From Ignavibacteriaceae bacterium (GTDB taxonomy: Bacteria; Bacteroidota; Ignavibacteria; Ignavibacteriales; Ignavibacteriaceae), in contig JABDPB010000117.1 in the NCBI GenBank assembly GCA_013042995.1, positions 25,365-89,364 on the forward strand: a stretch of DNA of 64,000 nt. Reading direction: 5' to 3'. Both the position numbers and the translations under genes were made by a program. Positions within the stretch are counted from its first letter, which is position 1; each line of letters opens with the position of its first letter. The notes under the pieces were generated by a model. The model was not told the origin of the DNA and did no database searches. It saw only the letters and a list, made by a program, of their open reading frames with translations. Shown piece by piece: positions 51,710 through 60,950 of this stretch.

Positions 51710-51886
51710 AATGCCTCCTTTATAGGATCTTTAGAAAACAAGATTATAAATTAATTTGCCCTTAGCAAAAGTATTAGTGCTGCAGTAATTTAACTACACT
51801 AATCTTTCATTTTTGAATACTGCAAAACTTAATAAAAATAGAATATTCTTACAAGAATTGATTTTAATTATTTGAGTAAATCTGGC

Positions 51887-53092
51887 TCAAAAGGAGTATT
51901 TTAGCCTTAAATAAACTGATGTACCGTACTCTCCAAATTCAGTAAGTGGATCACCTTCAAAAAATAATCCAATAAAATAAAAATCCAGATTTGTTATAAT
52001 GGAGTAACTAAAGGATGGAACAATAACAAATGATTTATCGGTTGGATTAAATATGCCAAAAAGCGTACCTCTCAAAAGCGAAGTAATTTCGTAAGCAAAC
52101 TCCTGATAGACAGACCATCTCGCTGCACTGAGCAGTCCTAATTTAAGTGCATCTTCCTGAAAAAGAAATGTGTTGGAGGTTTTACCGTTGTTGTTAAATA
52201 AAATTTCAGTATGAATATAGAAAGTATTTGGGAAAGTATAATCGCCGGAAAGAGAAAATGAAAGCATCGGTTTATTCCACGATGAAAGTGATGACTCATT
52301 TATTTGCTTAAAAATTGTATTGGTGTCTGGTTTATTAGGTGCCTGGCTCACTAAAACTTCTCCTCTAAAACCGGCGTCTAAAATATCACCAACCCAGCTA
52401 AAACCGGCAAGCCATCTATTAAATCGCATTCCACCCATTAAATTAAAATCATAATTCCAATTATTAAAACTTACTAAGCCGGCAAGTATTTGATTTTTTG
52501 GATCTTTAGCAGGTTTATATGTTATATCAATTTTAGAAACTGCCCCAGTGTAATACTGAATTCTTATTGCATCTGTTGCCGGTCGTTCTTCGTAATCAAA
52601 ATCTAAAACATTTAAAGGATTAAATAGATCAGTCGGATTCCAAACCCAGGCAGTTCCCCAGGCAACCCTCTGCCTGCCCAAAGTTACCTGTAGATCATTT
52701 TTGTAATAATCAAACCACAATCTATCAACCTCAAGGTAACCAAGCGACTTTTCCGATTCCCATAAAAAAGCATCCAGTTGGACAAAATCGCGAGGTGTTT
52801 TGAGTAAATCTTTGTAGAATGGAATTTTTTCAACAGAGCTACCATAAAATGCTCTAAACCTGAACTCCAGTGCTGAGGTAATTTCATTGGTTGCATACCA
52901 TTTTGAGTTTAAACGAAAGTGAAGTAAGTGATCGTTTAATCTATCATCAATTCTTGGAATTTTACTAGAACTGAATAAATATTTTGCATATCCGTTGTAT
53001 TCAAAAGGAGAAAGCCCCTGTGACCAAATGGGACTATAAAAAATTAAAATGAAAAAAACTGCAAATTTATTTTTGTTCAGCAACCAGTTCAT
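51887..53092 (-). CDS. Putative outer-membrane beta-barrel (DUF1302-like) protein
   Basis: Signal peptide, WFDYYKNDLQVTLGRQRVAWGTAWVWNPTDLFNPLNVLDFDYEERPATDAIRIQYYTG, C-terminal SVYLRLKYSF. Confidence 0.7.
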   Translation of the reverse strand: MNWLLNKNKFAVFFILIFYSPIWSQGLSPFEYNGYAKYLFSSSKIPRIDDRLNDHLLHFRLNSKWYATNEITSALEFRFRAFYGSSVEKIPFYKDLLKTPRDFVQLDAFLWESEKSLGYLEVDRLWFDYYKNDLQVTLGRQRVAWGTAWVWNPTDLFNPLNVLDFDYEERPATDAIRIQYYTGAVSKIDITYKPAKDPKNQILAGLVSFNNWNYDFNLMGGMRFNRWLAGFSWVGDILDAGFRGEVLVSQAPNKPDTNTIFKQINESSLSSWNKPMLSFSLSGDYTFPNTFYIHTEILFNNNGKTSNTFLFQEDALKLGLLSAARWSVYQEFAYEITSLLRGTLFGIFNPTDKSFVIVPSFSYSIITNLDFYFIGLFFEGDPLTEFGEYGTSVYLRLKYSF

Positions 53093-53774
53093 TTTGCTTT
53101 ATATCGGAATCAATTCTACCATCTCTTAAAGTTACAACCCGATGTGCTCTTTCAATTACACGTGAATCGTGAGTGGAAAAAACAAAGGTCATTTTATTTT
53201 CTTCATTTAATTTTTCCATTAAATCCAAAAGATTATTTGCCGTAACTGAATCTAAATTTGCAGTTGGCTCATCAGCCAAAACAAATGATGGTTTTGAAGC
53301 AAGTGCACGTGCAACAGCAACCCGCTGCTGCTGACCACCGGAAAGTTCTGTTGGTTTTTTATGAATTTTATCTTCAAGATCAACTGCTTTTAGTAGTTCA
53401 ATTGCCCTATGCTCTCGTTCTTCTTTAGAAATTTTTTGAAGAAGCATAATGAACTCAACATTTTCTCTTGCAGTAAATACAGGAATTAAATTGTATGCTT
53501 GAAATACAAATCCAATATTCTGAAGTCGGAAGTTTATCATTTCATCTGTTCTATAGGTTGAAATATCTGTATCGTTTATAATTATTGTTCCCGTGGTAGG
53601 CTGATCCAATCCACCAATCATATTTAAAAGTGTAGTTTTGCCTGAACCTGAGGGACCAACTATTGCAGTGAATTCTTCCTTCTCAATATTCAGCGTAACT
53701 TCGTTCAAAGCCGCAACCGGAATGGAGTTATCGTTATAAATTTTTGAAACCTGTTTAACTTCTATAAGTGCCAT
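53067..53774 (-). CDS. ABC transporter ATP-binding protein (LolD/MacB-type)
   Basis: GPSGSGKTTLLNMIGGLD, LSGGQQQRVAVARAL, FVLADEPTANLD. Confidence 0.95.
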   Translation of the reverse strand: MALIEVKQVSKIYNDNSIPVAALNEVTLNIEKEEFTAIVGPSGSGKTTLLNMIGGLDQPTTGTIIINDTDISTYRTDEMINFRLQNIGFVFQAYNLIPVFTARENVEFIMLLQKISKEEREHRAIELLKAVDLEDKIHKKPTELSGGQQQRVAVARALASKPSFVLADEPTANLDSVTANNLLDLMEKLNEENKMTFVFSTHDSRVIERAHRVVTLRDGRIDSDIKQNELVAEQK

Positions 53775-53793
53775 ATTTAAAATCTCCTTTTCA

Positions 53794-55008
53794 TCAATAA
53801 GTTCTTATTGCTTCTGCAGGACGAAGCTTTATAGTTTTGATTGATGGATAAATTGCTGCAATAATTGCTGTAACAATTATCATGATAACAAGAACGAAGT
53901 AAAAATATATTGGGAGCATTGGGTACATTTGAGTCGGCATACCCCAAGCATTTAATCCTTCTGCAAAAATCGATAGGTCAATACCTTTATCAGAAAGATA
54001 CCAAACGGTTATTGCACCTAATCCCATTCCAATTATTCCTCCAAAAATGGAAAGGACAAATGTTTCAATAAGAATTAAAAAGAAAACTCTAATTCTTTTC
54101 ATCCCTACAGCCATTAAAACTCCGAATTCTCTTACGCGGTCCATTACAGACATAAGCATTGTGTTCGTAATTCCAAAAAGCAGTGCCGCCAGAATTATCC
54201 CTAAAAATATCTCGAGCTCAAGAATTAACATTTCGTAAGTAAATTCAAGCTCTGGAGCTAACTGCTTCCAAGTTTCGGCCATCAGAGATGAATGTTTCTG
54301 AGTTATTGTTGAATAAACTGAATCAAGTTCTTCAGATGAGTTGAGCCTTATAGCTATTTCACTAATAATAGGCTTGCTCTCCATAATCGGATAGAGATCA
54401 GATTTATTTACGAATAGATGCAATTGATCGAAGATTGAAGATTCGGTTTTAAAGATTCCAACAATTCTAAACGCCGCGTAAGTTAAAGTTGTATCTACAT
54501 TCTGAAAGGTCAGAACAATTTTTGAACCCAGCTTTAGTCCAAGTTTATCAGCTAACTTTTGACCAACAACTATCGGATTTCTTTTGTTAGTCTCGAAAAA
54601 GGTTCCTTCTTTGATATAATTTGAGATTGTAGTTACTATACTCTCTCTATCAGGATTAACTCCTACTATATTAACACCACCCGAAGAAGTTGGCGATGAA
54701 GCCATACCTTCAATCAAAACCCGACCCGAAACTTCTTTTATCCTTCCATCTTTTCTTATTTGATCAAGTATTGAATTTCCATCAGGAATATAATTTGAAA
54801 TTAATTTTTCTTCCTTAAATTCTTTTGTATGAATTTGTATATGGCTTAAGTTTCTATCAATTGTAGCATTGACTGTTGCCTCCCAAACTCCCATTGATAT
54901 TGCGACTGAAAACAGACCTGCCCAAAGTCCAAGAGCAATAGCTGTTAATATGATTAGACTTCTTTTTTTATTTCGCCAGATATTTTTCCATGCGAGAGCT
55001 AAAAGCAT
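53794..55008 (-). CDS. ABC transporter permease, FtsX/LolE-like
   Basis: MLLALAWKNIWRNKKRSLIILTAIALG, C-terminal FtsX TM module; YPSIKTIKLRPAEAIRTY. Confidence 0.92.
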   Translation of the reverse strand: MLLALAWKNIWRNKKRSLIILTAIALGLWAGLFSVAISMGVWEATVNATIDRNLSHIQIHTKEFKEEKLISNYIPDGNSILDQIRKDGRIKEVSGRVLIEGMASSPTSSGGVNIVGVNPDRESIVTTISNYIKEGTFFETNKRNPIVVGQKLADKLGLKLGSKIVLTFQNVDTTLTYAAFRIVGIFKTESSIFDQLHLFVNKSDLYPIMESKPIISEIAIRLNSSEELDSVYSTITQKHSSLMAETWKQLAPELEFTYEMLILELEIFLGIILAALLFGITNTMLMSVMDRVREFGVLMAVGMKRIRVFFLILIETFVLSIFGGIIGMGLGAITVWYLSDKGIDLSIFAEGLNAWGMPTQMYPMLPIYFYFVLVIMIIVTAIIAAIYPSIKTIKLRPAEAIRTY

Positions 55009-55012
55009 AATT

Positions 55013-56233
55013 TTATTTCCTCATTGCTTCTACTGGTTTAAGTCTTCTAATAAATAAGAGTGGATATGAGACCGACACAATTGCTATTACAAATACAGTC
55101 AGAAATTGATCGATAAAAATATTTGGGGCAAATCTGAACGGAAGGATTGGCTCAAGTCCATAGGATAGAATCATTTCTGCCATCTCTCCGGTAAGTTCTA
55201 TTGGATTTTGATAGAAGTAGAAGAGTAAAGGTATGCTTACAATTACACCAGCTGCAACACCTAAAAATGAAAGGAATAATGATTCAAGGAACGAGATAAA
55301 TGCAAGTCGCCCCTTTTTCATACCAATAGAAACAAGAATGCCAAACTCCTTTGTTCTTTCAGCAGTCATCATCATCACTGTTCCAAATATTCCAAATCCG
55401 ATTATAACGTATAATATTCCTAACATTATTATTCCACCAGCATTATCAATCTCTATACTCTGCACAAGTTCAGGCATCATCTCTCCCCAGCTCATCACTT
55501 CGAATCTTTCATCAAAGAGTGATGTTACTTTATCGTAAACTTCATTTTGATTATCAATCTGATTAATCATTATTGAGAGTGTTGTGATGCGATTATCTGC
55601 AGAGTAAAGCCATTGAGAATATTTTAAACTGATGTAAACCATGGATTTATTAAGCTCCGGCAGCCTGAATTCCACTATACCTTTTATTGGAACTCTATCT
55701 GCAGCAGTAACCCCGTGATAGCCCTGTCCGTATAAAACAACACTGTCGCCTACTCCTACTTTTAACAAATCAGCTAAGCCTTTGGATAGAAGCAGGCCTT
55801 CAGATTCATTTGTGAGATATTTACCATCAACAAGCTTTTCTTTAAGTTTGGTCATCCTGTTTTCTTTTTCAGGATCTATACCCACAATTGATGCAACTTT
55901 TGTAACATTTTCATAGGAGATAAGACTGAATGACTCGAGTCGTGGGGTAACAAGAGTAACATGTTCAATTTTTTCCAACTCGGAAATTTTTTCTTCGGAT
56001 AAAACCATGCTTTTATCAATTGATCTCTTATCCCAGTATTCATCTGCATGCACTTGAATGTAGCCTGTGTACATACTTACCGAAGCATCAACCATATAAT
56101 CATAAGAGCCTTCTTGCATTGAGCGCATAATAAGAGCTAGTACAACTGCAAAGAAAACAGATGCAGAAGCGATCAACGTTCTGCGCTTGTTACGCCAAAG
56201 GTTTCTCCATGCAAGCAAAAAATAGGTTTTCAT
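55013..56233 (-). CDS. ABC transporter permease, FtsX/LolC-like
   Basis: FLLAWRNLWRNKRRTLIASASVFFAVVLALIMRSMQ; SYPLLFIRRLKPVEAMRK. Confidence 0.92.
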   Translation of the reverse strand: MKTYFLLAWRNLWRNKRRTLIASASVFFAVVLALIMRSMQEGSYDYMVDASVSMYTGYIQVHADEYWDKRSIDKSMVLSEEKISELEKIEHVTLVTPRLESFSLISYENVTKVASIVGIDPEKENRMTKLKEKLVDGKYLTNESEGLLLSKGLADLLKVGVGDSVVLYGQGYHGVTAADRVPIKGIVEFRLPELNKSMVYISLKYSQWLYSADNRITTLSIMINQIDNQNEVYDKVTSLFDERFEVMSWGEMMPELVQSIEIDNAGGIIMLGILYVIIGFGIFGTVMMMTAERTKEFGILVSIGMKKGRLAFISFLESLFLSFLGVAAGVIVSIPLLFYFYQNPIELTGEMAEMILSYGLEPILPFRFAPNIFIDQFLTVFVIAIVSVSYPLLFIRRLKPVEAMRK

Positions 56234-56234
56234 T

Positions 56235-56981
56235 TCATCTTACTCTTTTCATATTTTTTTCTGCAAAGAAAGAATCTTTAACGGGATAGTTGAACTGGAT
56301 TTTTAAATAGGTGAAAGTTGTTTTTTCACCTGGTTTATCTTCAGGAATCATTTCCCAATGAGTAGGAAAAGTTCTACCATCCATCTTTTTTATTTCACTT
56401 CCAATATATTTCTTCACTAAAAATTCATCTTCGTCGTAGAACTCAGTTTTGATTGCAAAATAATATTCCTTAGAAATCCAGGTTAACAATTTACCCCATA
56501 CAACCCCGGCGTTTTCTTTAGGGATTGATTCAATTACATAACATTCATACCCATCAAACATTTCCTCTTTTAAAACTGTGTGAGTATAATCATTTACAAC
56601 AGAAGATTCTTTTACTAAATCATCGTTTGTAAAATCAGAGCCCATCCAGGATTGCAGCATCATAGACGGCGGAATCTTTATTACCTTCTGTGCGGAAGGT
56701 ATCCAGTTCCAAACCTCTTTTTTCCTTTTAAGTGTTACAGTTCCTTTATCTCTTGCAGGCTCAGTTACATAAATTATTGCATAATCAGGCTCCAGTGCCC
56801 ACGATTTCATTCCAAAAGATCTGCTCCAATCTGTTTTGATTACCTCCATTGAGAATTCGGCATAGCTACTTTTAGATTTTATCAGTTCATCCGATTTTTC
56901 AATTATTTCTTTTGCATCCTGCGCTATTAAAACAGGAGTTAGAATCAGAATTAAAATTATTAACGATCTTATTTTTTTCAT
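56235..56981 (-). CDS. LolA-like outer-membrane lipoprotein-sorting family protein (PF17131-type)
   Basis: Signal peptide; DWSRSFGMKSWALEPDYAIIYVTEPARDKGTVTLKRKKEVWNWIPSAQKVIKIPPSMMLQSWMGSDFTNDDLV. Confidence 0.88.
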   Translation of the reverse strand: MKKIRSLIILILILTPVLIAQDAKEIIEKSDELIKSKSSYAEFSMEVIKTDWSRSFGMKSWALEPDYAIIYVTEPARDKGTVTLKRKKEVWNWIPSAQKVIKIPPSMMLQSWMGSDFTNDDLVKESSVVNDYTHTVLKEEMFDGYECYVIESIPKENAGVVWGKLLTWISKEYYFAIKTEFYDEDEFLVKKYIGSEIKKMDGRTFPTHWEMIPEDKPGEKTTFTYLKIQFNYPVKDSFFAEKNMKRVR

Positions 56982-57014
56982 TTTTTCTTCCTCAAGTGAA
57001 AAATTAAATGGAAC

Positions 57015-57203
57015 TCAAAATAATTTAGCTGATCTACGGTTTTTTAAAACAAAATGTCTATTCTGTTTGTTTTCTTTTAAATGGATTGGAGTCTTTGTAG
57101 TTTTTTTTCTTACAGACTGCCTTTTACTCAGAATTTCAAGAGATAACAAGAACAGGCTTATAATTAAGAATCCAATTACTAATGAAATAGTTTGTTCACT
57201 CAT
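57015..57203 (-). CDS. Possible small single-TM protein
   Basis: 62-aa ORF with N-terminal TM helix and basic tail, SD-like aaagg upstream, co-oriented in the operon. Confidence 0.4.
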   Translation of the reverse strand: MSEQTISLVIGFLIISLFLLSLEILSKRQSVRKKTTKTPIHLKENKQNRHFVLKNRRSAKLF

Positions 57204-57261
57204 TTTTCAACCTTTCAGTTTTATTTTAAACATACAAAATCTTTTAACCTTGTCAGATCAT

Positions 57262-58116
57262 CTAGTCAATATTGATATTTTCAAAAAAGAAATCCTTTAA
57301 ATGATGTTTTCCATAAGTAGGTGCAATCATATCCATCGCAAGAACCGTCATAAAAAATTCTAAGGGTCCATAAGTTTTTACAGACGTGAAGATCCTTAAT
57401 GTTGCTAAGAACAAATTCCTTATCCAGATTGGAATCTTTATTATCTTCACCTTTTTTCCTAAAGATTCAAACGCAGTTGTTAATATCTCATTGTGCGTCA
57501 ATAAATCGACACCTCCTACCTTTATTTCGCTCTCATCATCTTTTACTGCATTAGCGCAAACTTCTGCTAAATCTTCTCCATGAATAGGATTTATTTTATT
57601 CTCGCCTGAACCAAATACATAACCTCTACCCTTTTTAGCCATTTGCAAATATTCCAACATGTCTGAGAAAAATCCGTTGGGGTAAATAATAGAAAAATTT
57701 AATCTGGATTTCTTCAATTCATCTTCAAATCTTACTTTAGCATGGATGCCCTTTAAGTGACTCATTTTTTCAGCATTGAACACCGATACATAAATAAATT
57801 TTGATATTCCTTCTTTTTTTGCTTCTTCCAATAGATTTAAGTTACCCTGATAATCAACATCCATATATGTCAACCCATCTTTTTGTTTTGTAATTCCAAT
57901 GGAGGAAAAAACAATATCTATGTCTTTGCATATACCCGTCAAAGAGTTAGGATCCGTAACTTTACCAATAAATTTCTCATCAATATATTCACTCAGACTT
58001 TCAATCATTGCAGTATTTCTTGCCAGAGCACGAGTCCAATATCCTTGCTTTTTAAATTCTTGAACAACGTATTTACCCAGATAACCTGTAGTTCCCGCGA
58101 CTAATACCTTTTTCAT
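57262..58116 (-). CDS. NAD(P)-binding SDR / NmrA-like protein
   Basis: KKVLVAGTTGYLGKYVVQEFKKQGYWTRALAR; FIYVSVFNAEKM; IYPNGFFSDM. Confidence 0.9.
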   Translation of the reverse strand: MKKVLVAGTTGYLGKYVVQEFKKQGYWTRALARNTAMIESLSEYIDEKFIGKVTDPNSLTGICKDIDIVFSSIGITKQKDGLTYMDVDYQGNLNLLEEAKKEGISKFIYVSVFNAEKMSHLKGIHAKVRFEDELKKSRLNFSIIYPNGFFSDMLEYLQMAKKGRGYVFGSGENKINPIHGEDLAEVCANAVKDDESEIKVGGVDLLTHNEILTTAFESLGKKVKIIKIPIWIRNLFLATLRIFTSVKTYGPLEFFMTVLAMDMIAPTYGKHHLKDFFFENINID

Positions 58117-58721
58117 TTCTTAGTTTTCCTTGTTTGTACTTTATTGCTTTTAATGTATTTACTTAAAATTGCATTTTTAATTTTACTAATAGGAAAAACA
58201 TCTTCAGCAGCTATAAAATTTAAAACAAGTCCGTCAAAGAAAGTCCCTAATAAAAATGCTTCCAGCTTTGGATTTTTGATTTTTAATTTCTTGAAGAGTA
58301 ATGTAAGAGTCTGAATAAATTCATCTCTGAACTGTTTCATTTTCTTTTCATACTTTTTTTGAATTTCGGGATGAACGAGCAGCGCAAGATATAGTTGCCA
58401 GTAATTGAAGTTTGAATAAAGATTATCTAAAACGGCATCAACAAAATCTTCAAGCTGGGTTTGGGGGTGGACTCCTCTTTTTGTCCTAAATTCAAGCTCT
58501 TCAAGTGAGTGAAATCCTTGCAGAATTATTTCATCAAGCAGGTCTTCTTTGCTTGCAAAATAGTTATACATCAATCCTTTTGAGATTTTGGCCTTTTGAG
58601 CGATTTGCGATATTGAGGTTGCGTGGTATCCTTTTTTTACGAAAAGCTCAAGCGCAACATTGAGAATTTTCTCCTTGCTCGATTTCCTTATTTCTTCAAA
58701 TTGTTTTTTTGTTCTTGGCAT
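58113..58721 (-). CDS. TetR/AcrR-family transcriptional regulator
   Basis: KILNVALELFVKKGYHATSISQIAQKAKISKGLMYNYFASKEDLLDEII. Confidence 0.95.
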   Translation of the reverse strand: MPRTKKQFEEIRKSSKEKILNVALELFVKKGYHATSISQIAQKAKISKGLMYNYFASKEDLLDEIILQGFHSLEELEFRTKRGVHPQTQLEDFVDAVLDNLYSNFNYWQLYLALLVHPEIQKKYEKKMKQFRDEFIQTLTLLFKKLKIKNPKLEAFLLGTFFDGLVLNFIAAEDVFPISKIKNAILSKYIKSNKVQTRKTKK

Positions 58722-58729
58722 TTTTTGAC

Positions 58730-58743
58730 TGAACGTTTGTTCA
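58730..58743. promoter_or_regulatory. Candidate TetR operator TGAAC-GTTT-GTTCA
   Basis: Perfect 5-bp inverted half-sites immediately upstream of the TetR start codon. Confidence 0.6.
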
Positions 58744-58839
58744 AAACTTAAGTCATTTTACTATACATGTCAATAGTTTTATTGGAGACGCTAATCACAT
58801 TTGATATGTATCACAATGCAGTTATTTAAAAGAGATAAT

Positions 58840-59595
58840 CTAACTTTTCACAGCTTTGAGAATGAGATCTTTCGATTGCTCTTTATTAAAAGTTGATAAG
58901 TTAAAATCAGAAAAGAACTCAATAGCACTAAAACCGGAACTTTTTAATTCTTTTCTGAAATCACTTTGATTATAAGGAAAGAGTTTAGTTGAAATGAGTT
59001 TGTGCTCGGAGGGATTTTGCTTTTTGAAACTTAAAATATTAAAAACAATTTCACTGTTAATAAAATCATAAAAGCGAATGAAATAATTGCTGCCCCCTTC
59101 CGTAAGGTTAACTATCCGCTGTTTTTCAGCAATCACCTTCTCGTAATTCAAAATGTGAATTAAAAGAATTCCACCTTTTTTAAGAATATTAAAACACTTT
59201 TTAACTGAAATGTTAAATTTTTTCTTAGGGATATTTGCAAAAGTATTTCCAAGGGAAATGGCAATATCAAATTTGTTTTTAAACTCATCCGGAATTGAAC
59301 CAATTGAATAGTTGTAAAAATCAATATTAAATCCTTCCCTGCCTGCATTTTCTTTTGCAGTTTTAATCATTTCAGATGAGGGATCAAAAGCATTAACTTT
59401 TAATCCTAGTGAAGAAAGTGCAATTGAATCAACTCCACTGCCGCAGCCGAGATCTGCCGTAAGCTTCATTTCAGCGGCAATAAATGTTACAAGCATCTTT
59501 TTTTTATTTTCAACTGCTTTTTCAAAAGAAATCATTTGGTCATATTCTGCAGCAAGCTTATTGTAGAATTCTGTATTTGAGTTACTCTGTTTCAA
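58840..59595 (-). CDS. Class I SAM-dependent methyltransferase
   Basis: LTADLGCGSGVDSIALSSLGLKVNAFDPSSEMI; FDIAISLGNTFANIP. Confidence 0.88.
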   Translation of the reverse strand: MKQSNSNTEFYNKLAAEYDQMISFEKAVENKKKMLVTFIAAEMKLTADLGCGSGVDSIALSSLGLKVNAFDPSSEMIKTAKENAGREGFNIDFYNYSIGSIPDEFKNKFDIAISLGNTFANIPKKKFNISVKKCFNILKKGGILLIHILNYEKVIAEKQRIVNLTEGGSNYFIRFYDFINSEIVFNILSFKKQNPSEHKLISTKLFPYNQSDFRKELKSSGFSAIEFFSDFNLSTFNKEQSKDLILKAVKS

Positions 59596-59691
59596 TTAAA
59601 TATTTTTTTTGATTTCATTTATTAACTTTATTTTTGTGATTACGTAAGATAATAATTCATATTATACAGAAAGAAATTTAAAGGTAATGGT

Positions 59692-60042
59692 ATGCCAAAT
59701 TCTTTAATTGCACACGTAGAAATTCCTTCCACCGATCTACGTCGCTCAAGTGATTTTTTTAAAAATATTTTCGGCTGGGATTTTAAACCATTTGGCAATG
59801 GTTATCTTCTCTACAACAATCACCAAGGTATTATGGCGGGTTTAAGAAAAGTAGATAAGATTGTGAGTGGCGATTGCACTGTTTTTCACGTGACAGTTAG
59901 TAGTGTTGACGAATCTTTGGAAAAAGCAAAAAAGAACGGTGGACACATTAAAACAGGAAAGACTACAATTCCCGCTATGGGTTGGTATGCACTAATCACT
60001 GATCCAGATGGAAATACGATTGGAGTTTATCAAAAAGACTAA
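59692..60042 (+). CDS. VOC/glyoxalase-family protein
   Basis: IAHVEIPSTDLRRSSDFFKNIFGWDFKPFG...ALITDPDGNTIGVYQ. Confidence 0.9.
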   Translation: MPNSLIAHVEIPSTDLRRSSDFFKNIFGWDFKPFGNGYLLYNNHQGIMAGLRKVDKIVSGDCTVFHVTVSSVDESLEKAKKNGGHIKTGKTTIPAMGWYALITDPDGNTIGVYQKD

Positions 60043-60055
60043 ATTTTTATAAAAG

Positions 60056-60077
60056 AAAAGCCCTATAAGGGGCTTTT
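60056..60077. terminator. Bidirectional terminator between convergent genes
   Basis: AAAAGCCC-TATAAG-GGGCTTTT symmetrical stem flanked by A/T tracts. Confidence 0.75.
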
Positions 60078-60078
60078 A

Positions 60079-60504
60079 CTATTGCTCAACTATTCTGTAA
60101 GAATGATTTATTTTCATAGCTTTACTAAGCATTGCAGAAACACCGCAGTAAGTTTCTGTTGAAAGCTCTATTGCCCTTTCGATATCTTTTGTTTTAATAT
60201 CTTTCCCATAAAAAACATACTCTAAATCCAATTCCGAAAACACCTTCGGATGATTGTCGGTTTGTTGCGCAGTTATATTTATTTCAAAATCGGTCAGATT
60301 AACTCTTTTCTTTTGAAGAATACTAACCACATCACTAGCTGTGCATCCTGCTAGTGCCATTAATATAAGCTCTTTTGGCCTTGCACCTGCATTATTTCCG
60401 CCAACGTGCTCAGGACCATCCATTGTAATCCAATGATTTGAATCGCCTTTGGCAGCAAAGGTTAATCCTTTTATCTGCTTTAAATATGATTTCTTTGTTT
60501 CCAT
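60079..60504 (-). CDS. OsmC-family protein
   Basis: GARPKELILMALAGCTASDVVSILQKKR; ELSTETYCGVSAMLSKA. Confidence 0.92.
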   Translation of the reverse strand: METKKSYLKQIKGLTFAAKGDSNHWITMDGPEHVGGNNAGARPKELILMALAGCTASDVVSILQKKRVNLTDFEINITAQQTDNHPKVFSELDLEYVFYGKDIKTKDIERAIELSTETYCGVSAMLSKAMKINHSYRIVEQ

Positions 60505-60636
60505 TTTATCCTTTTTATTTTTTTTAAATTTTACAAAAATATGATGATTGAATTTATAAATCGATTCCTGTTTATTTTTTTAGTATTTTTTATATAACTA
60601 TTGTTTAAATCATTATAAAAATTTTCGGAGGGATTT

Positions 60637-60846
60637 ATGCCTGATCATATCTATAAGCACATCGAGTTAACCGGTTCATCTAAAAACAGTATTGAAGAAG
60701 CTGTACAAAATGCGGTTACAAAAGCACAGCAGTCTGTTAGAAATATGCGCTGGTTTCAAATGACGGAATTAAGGGGACATATTGACGATGGGAATGTCTC
60801 ACACTGGCAGGTTACAATTAAGATTGGGTTTACGCTAGAAGACTAA
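60637..60846 (+). CDS. Dodecin-family protein
   Basis: [65 protein letters not shown]. Confidence 0.93.
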   Translation: MPDHIYKHIELTGSSKNSIEEAVQNAVTKAQQSVRNMRWFQMTELRGHIDDGNVSHWQVTIKIGFTLED

Positions 60847-60950
60847 AAGCAAACACATTTTAAGTTTTTTTCACAGTGGAAAAATGATATTCTCTGATAA
60901 TTAGAATAAGTAAATTTTTAAAAATCTAATACCAAATATGGAAAAATAAT

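Noticed and set aside
58840-59595. Methyltransferase as a DNA-modification enzyme
   Set aside because: Motifs (DLGCGSG, small-molecule class I fold) lack DPPY/NPPY or PCQ catalytic motifs of DNA methyltransferases.
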